This document shows positions 34,738 to 43,767 of a stretch of 64,000 nt of DNA, piece after piece. The notes beneath the pieces were generated by a model, which saw only the letters and a list, made by a program, of their open reading frames with translations, was not told the origin of the DNA and did not search any database. Location of the stretch: NCBI RefSeq assembly GCF_002277895.1, contig NZ_CP022998.1:1221501-1285500 (forward strand), in the 5' to 3' direction. Each line of letters starts with the position of its first letter. Position 1 is the stretch's first letter. A program made the translations under genes and the position numbers. Source of the stretch: Rhizobium sp. 11515TR (lineage in GTDB: Bacteria > Pseudomonadota > Alphaproteobacteria > Rhizobiales > Rhizobiaceae).

Positions 34738-35949
34738 TTACGCATGGCTTAATGGCTTCTCCTGCGCGGCCCTCAGCGCGACGACACCCCAGCCAATGAG
34801 CAGAAGGATCGCCGCCGCATAGATGTCGGCGGCTTCGGCAAAGCCGAGCGCTTTCGACAGGAAGCCGGCGAGGATGGCGGGGACGCTGAAGGCGAGATAG
34901 CTCTGGATGTAGAAGGCCGAAAGCAGCCCGGCGCGTTCGTCGGGCTTGGCCAATGGCATGATGCTTCTGACCGTGCCGAGGAAAGCTGCCCCGAAGCCCG
35001 AACCGGCAATCACAGTTCCCAGAGCGAGGATCGACACTTCAGCCACATGCATGCCGGCGATGATGGTCAGTATGCCGAGGCTCATGGCTGGTATGCCGAA
35101 CTTAATGATCACGACGGCGGATTTCTTGCGTAGCAGGAAGACGGCTGCCGCGCCGCTGATCGTCAACGCTGCGACCACGGAGCCGCCGATCAGCGGCGCC
35201 GTGCTGCCGGTGGTCGCAGTGACCAGCGAGGGTACCAGCGATAGATAGAAGCCGGCGAGCGCCCAGACGGCGATATTGATCGGCGTCAGTGCCAGCAGCG
35301 TCCGCCGTGCCTGCTGGGGAACGGCGACTTCCGGCTTCAGCGAGGCGAGCACGCCGGCCCGTCGGCTTGTTGTCTCCGGCATCAGCCATAGCAGCGTGGC
35401 TTGCAGCGTCAGCAGGGCAAGCATGATGATATAGACGAGCGCGGTCGGGGCCGGCGCGAACTGGATCAGCAGACTTGTGCCGATCGCACCGATCGCCATG
35501 CCCACAAGCGGGGCCAGGCTGTTGGTGATCGATCCCCTGATCGGATCGAGATCCACAAGGGCGGCACCGACGGAACTGACGGCAGTGCCCGTCGCGAAGC
35601 CCTGCACGATGCGGGCGGCAATCAGCCAATCCGAACCGCTGGCCATTAAAAACAGGGCTATCGCCACCATATTGAGGAGGATCGACGCGAAGATCACCGG
35701 CCGACGGCCGAGATGGTCGGAAATCGAGCCGACGATGAGCAGCGCGGCGAGAAGGGAAAAGGCGTAGACGGCGAAGATCACCGTGAGCAGCACCGGCGAG
35801 AAGGCGAAGGCCTGCTGATAAAGGCGGTAGAGAGGCGTCGGTGCGGACGAGGCAGCCAAAAACAGGGCGCTGGTTGCTGCATAATAGAACGGCGCCAGGC
35901 GTCTGGCTGATGAAATCGATGCGCTGGCGGTGGAATCGAGCGGGGTCAT
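34738..35949 (-). CDS. MFS transporter
   Basis: A 403-residue membrane protein with about 12 segments. The MFS motif A region is SISDHLGRRPVIFASILLNM (about residues 76-95). The second-half loop resembles SIMPLAKPDERAGLLSAFYIQSYLAFSVPAILAGFL. Length and layout are typical of drug or metabolite exporters. It diverges from a TetR-type regulator at 36085, which probably represses it. The substrate is unknown. Confidence 0.88.
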   Translation of the reverse strand: MTPLDSTASASISSARRLAPFYYAATSALFLAASSAPTPLYRLYQQAFAFSPVLLTVIFAVYAFSLLAALLIVGSISDHLGRRPVIFASILLNMVAIALFLMASGSDWLIAARIVQGFATGTAVSSVGAALVDLDPIRGSITNSLAPLVGMAIGAIGTSLLIQFAPAPTALVYIIMLALLTLQATLLWLMPETTSRRAGVLASLKPEVAVPQQARRTLLALTPINIAVWALAGFYLSLVPSLVTATTGSTAPLIGGSVVAALTISGAAAVFLLRKKSAVVIIKFGIPAMSLGILTIIAGMHVAEVSILALGTVIAGSGFGAAFLGTVRSIMPLAKPDERAGLLSAFYIQSYLAFSVPAILAGFLSKALGFAEAADIYAAAILLLIGWGVVALRAAQEKPLSHA

Positions 35950-35977
35950 CGACTATATCCTACCTAAAGCTAAAAGA

Positions 35978-36036
35978 TTGCGTTAGCGGATATAGGGTGC
36001 CTGGCGTATAAAGGCAAATAATTTGCGTTAGTAGAT
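35978..36036. promoter_or_regulatory. Direct repeats between divergent MFS and TetR genes
   Basis: TTGCGTTAGCGGAT (35978-35991) and TTGCGTTAGTAGAT (36023-36036) are near-identical 14-base direct repeats 45 bases apart. They lie between the two starts, as expected for a TetR-type operator pair. Confidence 0.45.
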
Positions 36037-36084
36037 GCCTTCGGTCATTCACGATCCGCAAAACGGGAAAATTGGCAAGGGCTT

Positions 36085-36651
36085 ATGGGCTACAGAGAAA
36101 ATCCCCGCCCCGGCGGGCGCAGCGCCAGAGTGCAAGCGGCCGTGCACCAATCCGTCCGTGACATGCTGGCGACGATGGATCGCGCTGATGTGACGATCCC
36201 GCTGATCGCACAGCGCGCCAATGTTACACCGTCGACGATCTACCGCCGCTGGGGCGATCTTCAGGCGCTTTTGGCCGACGTTGCCGCATCGCGCCTGCGG
36301 CCGGAAGGCGAGCCCGCCAGGATCGGCAGTGCCCGCGAGGATCTGGAGGCCTGGGTCGAGCAATATGCCGATGAAATGGCCTCGGGAGTCGGACGGCAAA
36401 TGCTGCGCGATGTTCTCGCGGTGCCCGACAGCGCAAACGCCGAGAAATGCGGCACCTATACGCGCTATCAACTGAGCGTCTTCGTCGCGCGGGCAGAGGC
36501 ATGTGGCGAGCCCTTTCCGACTTTGGTGGAACTGATGGATCACGTCATCTCGCCGATCATCTATCGCATTCTCTTCGACCAGGCGCCCGATCCTGACTAC
36601 GTTCGCAAGCTCGTCGCGAAGGTGATGCGGGAGAGTGCGGTCGGCGCCTGA
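36085..36651 (+). CDS. TetR-family transcriptional regulator
   Basis: A 188-residue protein. Its N-terminal HTH ends TIPLIAQRANVTPSTIYRRWGDLQALLADV (about 34-63), a TetR signature. The C-terminal ligand domain includes YADEMASGVGRQMLRDVL and HVISPIIYRILF, as in TetR_C_16-like proteins. It is likely to repress the divergent MFS gene. No obvious effector can be inferred. Confidence 0.88.
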   Translation: MGYRENPRPGGRSARVQAAVHQSVRDMLATMDRADVTIPLIAQRANVTPSTIYRRWGDLQALLADVAASRLRPEGEPARIGSAREDLEAWVEQYADEMASGVGRQMLRDVLAVPDSANAEKCGTYTRYQLSVFVARAEACGEPFPTLVELMDHVISPIIYRILFDQAPDPDYVRKLVAKVMRESAVGA

Positions 36652-36901
36652 AGTGTGGCCGACTATGCCGAACGACTCACCCGAGATCCCTGATGTACAT
36701 CCAGCGGCCTCGGCTTGGTTGCTCGCAACTGACGAACAAGCTGCCGAATATATGCACCCTAAAGTTGCTAATGTGACGAAATTATCATGGGATATGCATG
36801 CCTGGACAAGGCTCCCGGTCAATTTGCTGTTGAAAAATAAGGAAAAAGATGGTGCTAATTATCAACAGTGAATTCAACGGCAACGCGAAGGGGACTGCTC
36901 A

Positions 36902-37327
36902 ATGCTAAATGAATTCAAGGCATTTATCGCCCGCGGCAATGTCATGGATCTCGCGGTCGGCGTGATCATCGGCGGCGCTTTCGGCGGCATCGTGAAATCG
37001 CTGGTTGACGATATTATCATGCCGATCGTCGGCGCGATTTTCGGCGGCTTCGATTTTTCGAACTACTTCATCGGCCTTTCCTCGGCGGTCAACGCGCCGA
37101 CGCTGGCAGCTGCACGTGCCCAGGGGGCGGTTTTCGCCTACGGCAACTTCATCACCGTCCTCATCAACTTCCTGATCCTCGCCTGGATCATCTTCCTCAT
37201 GGTCAAGGGCGTGAACACGCTACGTGCCCAGCTTGAGCGCAAGGAAGAGAAGGTTGCCGAGGCCGCACCGCCGCCGGCCGATGTTCAGTTGCTCACCGAA
37301 ATCCGTGATCTTCTCGCCAAGCGCTGA
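36902..37327 (+). CDS. mscL: Large-conductance mechanosensitive channel MscL
   Basis: A 141-residue inner-membrane channel. The first membrane helix carries the conserved pore sequence [35 protein letters not shown] periplasmic loop follows ([15 protein letters not shown]). The second helix is [28 protein letters not shown], then a charged C-terminal bundle (EIRDLLAKR). MscL opens under membrane tension and releases solutes during hypo-osmotic shock. AAGGGG precedes the ATG. A terminator at 37349-37381 ends it. The 250 bases upstream hold no clear gene. Confidence 0.98.
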   Translation: MLNEFKAFIARGNVMDLAVGVIIGGAFGGIVKSLVDDIIMPIVGAIFGGFDFSNYFIGLSSAVNAPTLAAARAQGAVFAYGNFITVLINFLILAWIIFLMVKGVNTLRAQLERKEEKVAEAAPPPADVQLLTEIRDLLAKR

Positions 37328-37348
37328 TAGCTTGCTTCAACCTCTGTC

Positions 37349-37381
37349 AAAGCCCCGGTCCCCCTCAAGGACCGGGGCTTT
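37349..37381 (+). terminator. Terminator of mscL
   Basis: A 13-bp perfect stem (AAAGCCCCGGTCC with GGACCGGGGCTTT) around a 7-base loop, followed by ATTC. It lies just past the mscL stop. Confidence 0.85.
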
Positions 37382-37471
37382 ATTCATCACCAAAATCGAT
37401 CGATCACTAAGGCAAAGTCATGGGATTTGTCCGCCGCTCTGCTTTATGAAGGCAGAAACCGGAGACTTTGC

Positions 37472-38638
37472 ATGTCGATACTAGATAGCCTCAGCCCACG
37501 CGCGCTCGCAGCACCCGAAAGCGGGATCGTCGAAGTTGTCAACTATGCCCGCGGCCGCGAGGGCCTGTTGCCGCTCTGGGTTGGTGAAGGCGATCTGCCG
37601 ACGCCGGATTTCATCAACCGCGCCGCCATGGCTTCGCTCAATGCCGGCGAAACCTTTTACACCTGGCAGCGCGGTATTCCGGAGCTGCGTCAGGCGCTCG
37701 CCGATTATTATGGCCGGCATTTCGGTACCTCGCTGCCGATGGAGAATTTCTATGTCGTCGGCTCCGGCATGCAGGCGATCCAGCTGTCCGTGCAGGCGAT
37801 CACCGCTCCCGGCGACGAGATGGTCTATCTCTCTCCCGCCTGGCCGAACATTGCTGCCGCGCTCGAGATCGCAGGCGCCCGTTCCGTCGCCGTACCCTTA
37901 CAGTTTGAACACGGCAAATGGTCGCTCGATCTCGACCGGCTGGAAGCGGCGATTACGCCGAAGACCAAGGGCCTGTTCATCAATACTCCGTCCAACCCGA
38001 CAGGCTGGACGGCGACCCACCAGGATCTTCGCGATATCCTCGCCTTGGCGCGCAAGCACGATCTCTGGATCATGGCTGATGAAATCTACGCGCTCTATTA
38101 CTATACGAGCGGCCGCGCGCCGAGCTTCCTGGATGTCAAGGAAACCGACGACAAGATTCTCTTCGTCAATTCTTTCTCGAAGAACTGGTCGATGACCGGC
38201 TGGCGTGTCGGCTGGATCGTTGCACCCGCTGAGCTCGGGCAGGTGATCGAAAACCTCGTGCAATATTCGACTTCCGGCGTCGCGCAGTTCATGCAGAGAG
38301 GCGCGGTTGCAGCGCTGAACGAGGGCGATGATTTCGTTCGCTCCAATATCGAAAAGGCCACTCGCTCGCGCGACATCCTCTGCGACGCGCTAATCGCCAC
38401 CAATCGCGTGCAGACGCTGAAGCCGGATGGCGCGCTCTATTCCTTCCTCAGGATCGACGGCGTCACCGACAGCCGCAAGGCCGCCATCGACATCGTCGAC
38501 AAGACCGGCGTCGGCCTGGCACCCGGAACGGCCTTCGGTTTGGGCGGCGAGCTGTTCATGCGCGCCTGCTTCCTGCGCGATCCGGTGCAGGTCGCGGATG
38601 CCGCGGAAAGGTTGAGCCGGTATATTTTGAGTTTGTGA
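37472..38638 (+). CDS. PLP-dependent aminotransferase, class I/II
   Basis: A 388-residue fold-type I aminotransferase. It has TFYTWQRGIPELRQALADYYG, FYVVGSGMQAIQLSVQAI, NTPSNPTGWTATHQDLRDI and WIMADEIYALYYY. The PLP Lys is in NSFSKNWSMTGWRVGW, and the arginine clamp near FMRACFLRDP. It transfers an amino group between an amino acid and a 2-oxo acid; the substrate is not apparent. The frame extends upstream to 37427, but GGAG 7 bases before ATG 37472 and the start MSILDSLSPRALAAPESGI decide. A hairpin at 38691-38718 ends it. Confidence 0.92.
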   Translation: MSILDSLSPRALAAPESGIVEVVNYARGREGLLPLWVGEGDLPTPDFINRAAMASLNAGETFYTWQRGIPELRQALADYYGRHFGTSLPMENFYVVGSGMQAIQLSVQAITAPGDEMVYLSPAWPNIAAALEIAGARSVAVPLQFEHGKWSLDLDRLEAAITPKTKGLFINTPSNPTGWTATHQDLRDILALARKHDLWIMADEIYALYYYTSGRAPSFLDVKETDDKILFVNSFSKNWSMTGWRVGWIVAPAELGQVIENLVQYSTSGVAQFMQRGAVAALNEGDDFVRSNIEKATRSRDILCDALIATNRVQTLKPDGALYSFLRIDGVTDSRKAAIDIVDKTGVGLAPGTAFGLGGELFMRACFLRDPVQVADAAERLSRYILSL

Positions 38639-38690
38639 GGGCCGGCATGTGCGCTGTGGTTGGTAGCGTTTGACCTGGCTGGGCCTGATA

Positions 38691-38718
38691 CCCCTCTGTC
38701 GCGACAGCGACAGAGGGG
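38691..38718 (+). terminator. Hairpin terminator after the aminotransferase
   Basis: CCCCTCTGTCGC (38691-38702) and GCGACAGAGGGG (38707-38718) form a perfect 12-bp stem with a 4-base loop. No U tract follows, so it may act as an attenuating or mRNA-stabilising hairpin. The remaining gap to galE has no gene. Confidence 0.6.
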
Positions 38719-38902
38719 GTGAACACTCTCCACGCCCACCAAGATTGCCGTCGCGCGCCCCAATCCATAAAATCCAATCAAACCGCGAAAGCCCACCCTA
38801 ACCATCCCCGCAATCTTTCCCGCCGCACCACCCGCTTTTAATCAATTTCGCAGGGGAAGCGGCCTCATATATCGCCGATAAGACTTGGCGGGGACGCGAA
38901 GA

Positions 38903-39940
38903 ATGACTGTCTTGGTGACGGGCGGAGCCGGATATATCGGCAGCCACATGGTCTGGAGATTGCTTGACGCGGGCGAGGACGTTGTCGTCCTCGATTGCCT
39001 TTCCACAGGCTTTCGCTGGGCGGTGCCACCCGCGGCCCGCTTCTATCTCGGCGATGTCGCTGACGAGGCGCTGCTCAAGACGATTTTCGCCGAGAACGAT
39101 ATAGAAGCCATCATCCATTTCGCTGGCTCTGCCGTCGTGCCGATGTCGATCGAGGACCCTCTTGCCTATTACGAAAACAACACCGGCAAGACCCGCGCCC
39201 TGATGAGCGCCGCCGTCAGGACCGGCATCCGCCATTTCGTCTTCTCGTCCACCGCTGCCGTCTATGGTCAGCAGCCCGCGGACAGACCGGTTAGCGAAGA
39301 TGTGCCGTTGCGGCCTGAATCCCCCTATGGCCAATCCAAGCTGATGTCCGAGCTGATGCTGCGCGATGCCGCCGCGGCCTATGATTTCCGCTATGTGGCG
39401 CTGCGTTACTTCAATGTCGCCGGCGCCGATCCAGAGGGAAGGGTTGGGCAATCGACCGACGGTGCCAGTCATCTCATCAAGGTCGCCTGCGAGGCGGCTC
39501 TTGGCCGCCGCCGCCAGGTAGATATCTACGGCACGGATTATCCGACGCATGACGGTACCGGCGTTCGTGATTACATCCACGTCAGCGACCTCGTCGAGGC
39601 GCATCTCGTGGCTTTGCACCATCTGCGCGATGGCGGCCGCTCGCTGGTTGCCAATTGCGGCTATGGCCAGGGCTATTCGGTTCTGGACGTGCTCAACATG
39701 GTCATGCGCGTCCATGGCCGCGCCTTCCGCATCCACATGGCTCCGCGGCGCGCCGGCGATATGGCCAGTATCGTCGCCGATGCGACGCTTGCTCGTCGCG
39801 AATTGGGATGGACGCCGAAATACAATAGTCTGGAAATGATCGTGCGCTCCTCGCTGGACTGGGAGCTTCGCCTTGCAGAACGTGCGGGCTTCGATGCCGC
39901 CGGCGTCAACAGGGTCTACGCCGCTCCAAGTATGCTATAA
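38903..39940 (+). CDS. galE: UDP-glucose 4-epimerase
   Basis: A 345-residue extended short-chain dehydrogenase. The NAD motif is VLVTGGAGYIGSHM. The catalytic pair is Ser/Thr in FVFSSTAAVYG and Tyr-Lys in ESPYGQSKLMSE. LRYFNVAGADPEG and VRDYIHVSDLVEAHL are GalE signatures. It interconverts UDP-glucose and UDP-galactose for surface polysaccharides and is often called exoB in rhizobia. The frame begins upstream at a TTG (38885), but the ATG at 38903 follows GCGAAGA and gives the standard start MTVLVTGGAGYIG. No exopolysaccharide genes are adjacent. Confidence 0.93.
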   Translation: MTVLVTGGAGYIGSHMVWRLLDAGEDVVVLDCLSTGFRWAVPPAARFYLGDVADEALLKTIFAENDIEAIIHFAGSAVVPMSIEDPLAYYENNTGKTRALMSAAVRTGIRHFVFSSTAAVYGQQPADRPVSEDVPLRPESPYGQSKLMSELMLRDAAAAYDFRYVALRYFNVAGADPEGRVGQSTDGASHLIKVACEAALGRRRQVDIYGTDYPTHDGTGVRDYIHVSDLVEAHLVALHHLRDGGRSLVANCGYGQGYSVLDVLNMVMRVHGRAFRIHMAPRRAGDMASIVADATLARRELGWTPKYNSLEMIVRSSLDWELRLAERAGFDAAGVNRVYAAPSML

Positions 39941-39954
39941 CGCGACTGGCGATC

Positions 39955-40881
39955 TCAGCTTTCCGGGCGTCTCCATGGGCCTAGAAAGGCCGGCGCATTC
40001 TTGCGCACGGCTTCCGCGAGAAAGTCGATGACAGTGCGCACGCGTGGCGATTGGCGCAGATCGCGGTGGCAGGTGATCCAGTAGTGGCGCCTGAGATCCA
40101 CCTCATGCGGCAGGACCACCTGCAGATCAGGGTGCTTGCCGGCAATGAAGAATGGCAGCACGCAGAGCCCCTGGCCATTCTTGGTCGCCGTCAGCTGCGC
40201 GAAGATGCTTGAGCTCTGGAACTGCGGCCTGATGCGCGGATGGACGTCATCGAGATAATCCAGTCCCGGCGCAAAAATCATATCCTCGATATAGCCGATG
40301 AAGGCGAAGTCAGGCAGATCGTTGCGGCTTTCGATCGGTGGATGGCGGGCAAGGTAGTCGCGCGATCCATAGACCTGCAGATGGTAGTCCGTCAGTTTCT
40401 CGGTGAAGTAGGGACCAGCCTTTGGCGGGTCGAGCACCACGACGATATCGGCTTCCTTGCGCGAGAGCGACATGATCTGCTGGATGGTGATCAGCTCCAA
40501 CGAAATATTCGGGTGTTTCGCGGTGAATTCCGGCAGCACGCCGGTGAAGAAGAAGTTTGAAAAACCCTCCGGCGCGCTGATGCGCACGACACCCCGTTGC
40601 GCTGCCGATCCCGCGGAAAGATCAGCGCGCAGACGTTCCGTCTCCTGCTCCATATGTTCGGCGGTATCGACGAAGCGCTGTCCCATGCTGGTCAGCATGT
40701 AGCCGCGCGGATTGCGCTCGAAGAGCTTGACCTTCAAGGCGAATTCCAGCCGGTCGATACGGCGCGAAACCGTGGCATGGCTGCTGCGCAATTGTCGCGC
40801 CGCGGTGGAAAGCTGCCCCGTTCGCGCAACGGCGAGGAAGAACTGCAGATCGTCCCAGGTAAAGTGCGGCGTGCGCTTCAT
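39955..40881 (-). CDS. LysR-family regulator of the adjacent catabolic cluster
   Basis: A 308-residue LysR protein. The HTH lies in FTWDDLQFFLAVARTGQLSTAARQLRSSHATVSRRIDRLE, followed by a normal effector-binding domain. ATG 40881 has GGAGGATGC immediately upstream; the frame extends to 40932 but has no better start. It is divergent from the Liv-type binding-protein gene at 41054 and is the obvious regulator of the 41-49 kb cluster. A perfect palindrome and half-site sit in the 172-base spacer. Confidence 0.92.
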   Translation of the reverse strand: MKRTPHFTWDDLQFFLAVARTGQLSTAARQLRSSHATVSRRIDRLEFALKVKLFERNPRGYMLTSMGQRFVDTAEHMEQETERLRADLSAGSAAQRGVVRISAPEGFSNFFFTGVLPEFTAKHPNISLELITIQQIMSLSRKEADIVVVLDPPKAGPYFTEKLTDYHLQVYGSRDYLARHPPIESRNDLPDFAFIGYIEDMIFAPGLDYLDDVHPRIRPQFQSSSIFAQLTATKNGQGLCVLPFFIAGKHPDLQVVLPHEVDLRRHYWITCHRDLRQSPRVRTVIDFLAEAVRKNAPAFLGPWRRPES

Positions 40882-40890
40882 GCATCCTCC

Positions 40891-41020
40891 TCTGTTCAAA
40901 AATGAACAGACCTTGTTTGGAATTAATTGCAATCGCGACTTGCGTCAACGCGCGAATTCCGTGATCTTGGCGGTCGGGAAAAGCCGTTTTGAGGAAAGCG
41001 GCTGGCCAATTTTGAACAGA
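40891..41020. promoter_or_regulatory. LysR/binding-protein control region with perfect dyad
   Basis: TCTGTTCA (40891-40898) and TGAACAGA (40903-40910) form a perfect 8-base inverted repeat around AAAA. A further copy of the half-site TGAACAGA lies at 41013-41020, close to the binding-protein start. This arrangement (full site plus promoter-proximal half-site) is typical of LysR binding. Confidence 0.6.
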
Positions 41021-41053
41021 TTCGTTTTTGCCAAATCTCTGGGAGGAGAGGAT

Positions 41054-42262
41054 ATGCGAAAGAGTCTTATTGCGTCCCTTACGTTTCTGCTTGCAGCCAG
41101 CACCGCGGCTTTCGCCGCTGGCCCGTCCGATGGTGTCGTCAAGATCGGCATTCTCAACGACCAGTCCGGCGTCTATGCGGATTTCGGCGGCAAGTCGTCG
41201 GTAGCGGCCGCCAAGATGGCTGCCGAGGATTTCGGCGGCAAAGTGCTGGGCGTGCCGATCGAGATCGTCGACGCCGATCACCAGAACAAGCCCGATATCG
41301 CCTCCAACATCGCCCGTCAGTGGTATGATCAGGACAAGGTCGACGCCATCATGGAGCTGACGACCTCTTCGGTCGCGCTCGCCGTGCAGGCGGTCGCCAA
41401 GGAAAAGAAGAAAATCGATATCGTCACGGGCGCCGCGACCACCGATCTCACCGGCAAGCAATGCTCGCCCTATGGCTTCCATTGGGCCTATGATACGCAT
41501 GCCCTGGCCGTCGGTACCGGCGGCGCGCTCGTCAAGCAGGGTGGCGACACCTGGTTCTTCCTAACCGCGGACTATGCTTTCGGCTACTCGCTCGAGCAGC
41601 AGACCAGCGATTTCGTCAAGGCAAGCGGCGGTAAGGTGCTCGGCTCCGTCCGCCATCCGCTGTCGACTAATGACTTCTCGTCCTTCCTGCTGCAGGCACA
41701 GTCGTCTGGCGCCAAGGTTATTGGCCTTGCCAATGCCGGCCTCGACACCTCGAATGCCATCAAGCAAGCCTCGGAATTCGGCATCACCCAGGGTGGCCAG
41801 CATCTGGCGGCACTGCTCTTTACGCTCGCCGAAGTCCACGGCCTTGGCCTGCAGGCGGCGCAGGGCCTGACGCTGACGGAAGGCTATTACTGGAACCTCG
41901 ACGACAAGAGCCGCGAATTCGGCAAGCGCTTCTTTGCCCGCACCGGCAAAATGCCGAACATGATCCATGCTGGCACCTATTCCGCCGTGATGCAGTATCT
42001 GAAAGCCGTGCAGAAGGCCGGCACGGATGACACCGACGCTGTTGCCAAGCAGCTGCATGATATGCCTGTTGATGATTTCTTCGGCCGCGGCGGTACGGTC
42101 GGCGCCAACGGCCGCATGATCCATGACATGTATCTGCTTCAGGTCAAAAAGCCGGAAGAAAGCAAGGAGCCGTGGGATTACTTCAACGTGCTGGCGACGA
42201 TCCCCGGCAAGGAAGCCTATATCGATCCGGCCAAGAGCGGCTGCGACCTCGTCAAGCAATAG
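41054..42262 (+). CDS. Branched-chain-type ABC transporter substrate-binding protein
   Basis: A 402-residue periplasmic protein. The signal peptide is MRKSLIASLTFLLAASTAAFAAG. The mature part starts GVVKIGILNDQSGVYADFGGKSSVAAAKMAAEDFGGK, the type I periplasmic binding pattern of LivJ/LivK-like proteins. A hinge region TKVIGLANAGLD-like segment and the C-terminus EPWDYFNVLATIPGKEAYIDPAKSGCDLVKQ complete it. The frame extends upstream across the LysR start, but GGAGGAGAGG 4 bases before ATG 41054 and the signal peptide fix the start. It captures an unknown small ligand for LivGFHM encoded downstream. Confidence 0.92.
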   Translation: MRKSLIASLTFLLAASTAAFAAGPSDGVVKIGILNDQSGVYADFGGKSSVAAAKMAAEDFGGKVLGVPIEIVDADHQNKPDIASNIARQWYDQDKVDAIMELTTSSVALAVQAVAKEKKKIDIVTGAATTDLTGKQCSPYGFHWAYDTHALAVGTGGALVKQGGDTWFFLTADYAFGYSLEQQTSDFVKASGGKVLGSVRHPLSTNDFSSFLLQAQSSGAKVIGLANAGLDTSNAIKQASEFGITQGGQHLAALLFTLAEVHGLGLQAAQGLTLTEGYYWNLDDKSREFGKRFFARTGKMPNMIHAGTYSAVMQYLKAVQKAGTDDTDAVAKQLHDMPVDDFFGRGGTVGANGRMIHDMYLLQVKKPEESKEPWDYFNVLATIPGKEAYIDPAKSGCDLVKQ

Positions 42263-42277
42263 GGCTTGGAACAGCCC

Positions 42278-43060
42278 ATGGCGATGTCCGCGACACATGC
42301 GCATGAAGAGCCCCGGGTGGTTTTGTCCGCTCGGGGACTGCGCCGCGATTTCGGTGGCTTCACCGCCGTCAAGAATGTCGATCTCGACGTACATCACGCG
42401 CAGGTTCACGCTCTGATCGGCCCGAACGGCGCCGGCAAGACGACGGTTTTTAATCTCCTGACCAAATTCCTGCAGCCAACGCACGGCACGATCACGCTGC
42501 TCGGCACCGATATTACCAAGACGAGGCCCGACAAGGTCGCGCGCATGGGTCTCGTGCGCTCCTTCCAGATTTCCGCTGTTTTCCCGCATCTGACGGTGCT
42601 GGACAATGTGCGGGTCGCCTTGCAGCGGCCAAACAATCTCGCCCACCAGTTCTGGCGGCCGCTATCCGCTCTCGACAGTCTCAATGCCCGCGCCGAACAG
42701 CTCATCGCCTCAGTCGGTCTCTCGAAGGAGCGCAATGCCATCGCTGCCGATCTTTCCTACGGCCGCAAGCGCGTGCTGGAGATCGCAACGACGCTCGCGC
42801 TCGATCCGAAGGTGCTGCTGCTCGACGAACCGATGGCAGGCATGGGGCTGGAGGACGTGAACACCGTCTCCGCCATCATCCGCGATGTTGCGCGCGACAG
42901 GGCTGTGCTCATGGTCGAGCACAATCTCTCGGTCGTTGCCGATATCTGCCATCATGTCACGGTGCTGCAGCGCGGCGAGATCCTGGCCCAGGGCGATTAT
43001 GCGACGGTCAGCCGGGACCCGCGTGTCCGCGAAGCCTATATGGGCACGGAGGAGGCTTGA
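42278..43060 (+). CDS. livG: ABC transporter ATPase, LivG type
   Basis: A 260-residue ATPase. Walker A is LIGPNGAGKTTVFNLLTKFL, the signature region ADLSYGRKRVLEIATTLA, and Walker B KVLLLDEPMAGMG. It has the LivG-specific N-terminal helical insertion FPHLTVLDNVRVALQRPNNLAHQFWRP. Together with LivF it powers the importer. A TTG at 42266 is in frame; ATG 42278 is used because GGA lies about 7 bases upstream. It follows the binding-protein gene by 15 bases. The symbol is by family; the ligand need not be a branched-chain amino acid. Confidence 0.9.
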   Translation: MAMSATHAHEEPRVVLSARGLRRDFGGFTAVKNVDLDVHHAQVHALIGPNGAGKTTVFNLLTKFLQPTHGTITLLGTDITKTRPDKVARMGLVRSFQISAVFPHLTVLDNVRVALQRPNNLAHQFWRPLSALDSLNARAEQLIASVGLSKERNAIAADLSYGRKRVLEIATTLALDPKVLLLDEPMAGMGLEDVNTVSAIIRDVARDRAVLMVEHNLSVVADICHHVTVLQRGEILAQGDYATVSRDPRVREAYMGTEEA

Positions 43061-43062
43061 CG

Positions 43063-43764
43063 ATGGCGCCGCTTCTTGACGTTCAGGGCCTCAATGCCTG
43101 GTATGGCGAAAGCCATATCCTGCATGGCGTCGACATGCGTGTGGGCGAGGGGGAAACCGTCACCATCCTCGGCCGCAACGGCGTCGGCAAGACGACGACG
43201 CTGCGCACCATCGTTGGCATCGTTCGTGCCCGCAAGGGCAGGATCACACTTGCCGGCAACGACATGATGCAGGTGCCGCTGCACAAGACGGCACATCAGG
43301 GCATTGGTTTCGTGCCGGAAGAGCGCGGCATCTTCTCGACACTCAGCGTCTATGAAAACCTGATGTTGCCGCCGGTCGTGGCAGCAGGAGGCATGACACT
43401 CGACGAGATCTTCGAGCTGTTTCCTAACCTGCATGAGCGGCGCAATAGCGTCGGCACAAGGCTTTCCGGCGGCGAGCAGCAGATGCTTGCCATGGCCCGC
43501 ATCCTGCGCACCGGCGTCCGCATGCTACTGCTCGACGAGCCGACGGAAGGTCTTGCGCCCGTCATCGTCCAGCGCATCGGTGAAGTCCTGCAGAAGTTGA
43601 AAAGCCGCGGCATGACCATCTTGCTTGTCGAGCAGAATTTCCGCTTCGCCAGCCGCATTGCCGATCGCTTCTATGTGATGGATCACGGCCAGATGGTCTC
43701 GGAATTTCCGGTCGGCGAACTCACAGAGCGCATGGATATGCTGCACAAGGTTCTGGGGGTCTGA
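43063..43764 (+). CDS. livF: ABC transporter ATPase, LivF type
   Basis: A 233-residue ATPase. Walker A is ILGRNGVGKTTTLRTIVGI, the signature TRLSGGEQQMLAMARIL, and Walker B RMLLLDEPTEGLAPVIVQRIGE, the classical LivF pattern. GGAGGAGG inside the livG end lies 7 bases before ATG 43063, indicating coupled translation. An in-frame TTG at 43057 is less likely. Confidence 0.92.
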   Translation: MAPLLDVQGLNAWYGESHILHGVDMRVGEGETVTILGRNGVGKTTTLRTIVGIVRARKGRITLAGNDMMQVPLHKTAHQGIGFVPEERGIFSTLSVYENLMLPPVVAAGGMTLDEIFELFPNLHERRNSVGTRLSGGEQQMLAMARILRTGVRMLLLDEPTEGLAPVIVQRIGEVLQKLKSRGMTILLVEQNFRFASRIADRFYVMDHGQMVSEFPVGELTERMDMLHKVLGV

Positions 43765-43767
43765 GCC

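Noticed and set aside
36635..36871. A 78-codon frame between TetR and mscL
   Set aside because: It overlaps the TetR end, has no Shine-Dalgarno and no recognisable pattern.
40712..41053. Upstream extension of the Liv binding-protein frame
   Set aside because: It overlaps the divergent LysR start and lacks a signal peptide at its head; the signal peptide and GGAGGAGAGG fit ATG 41054.
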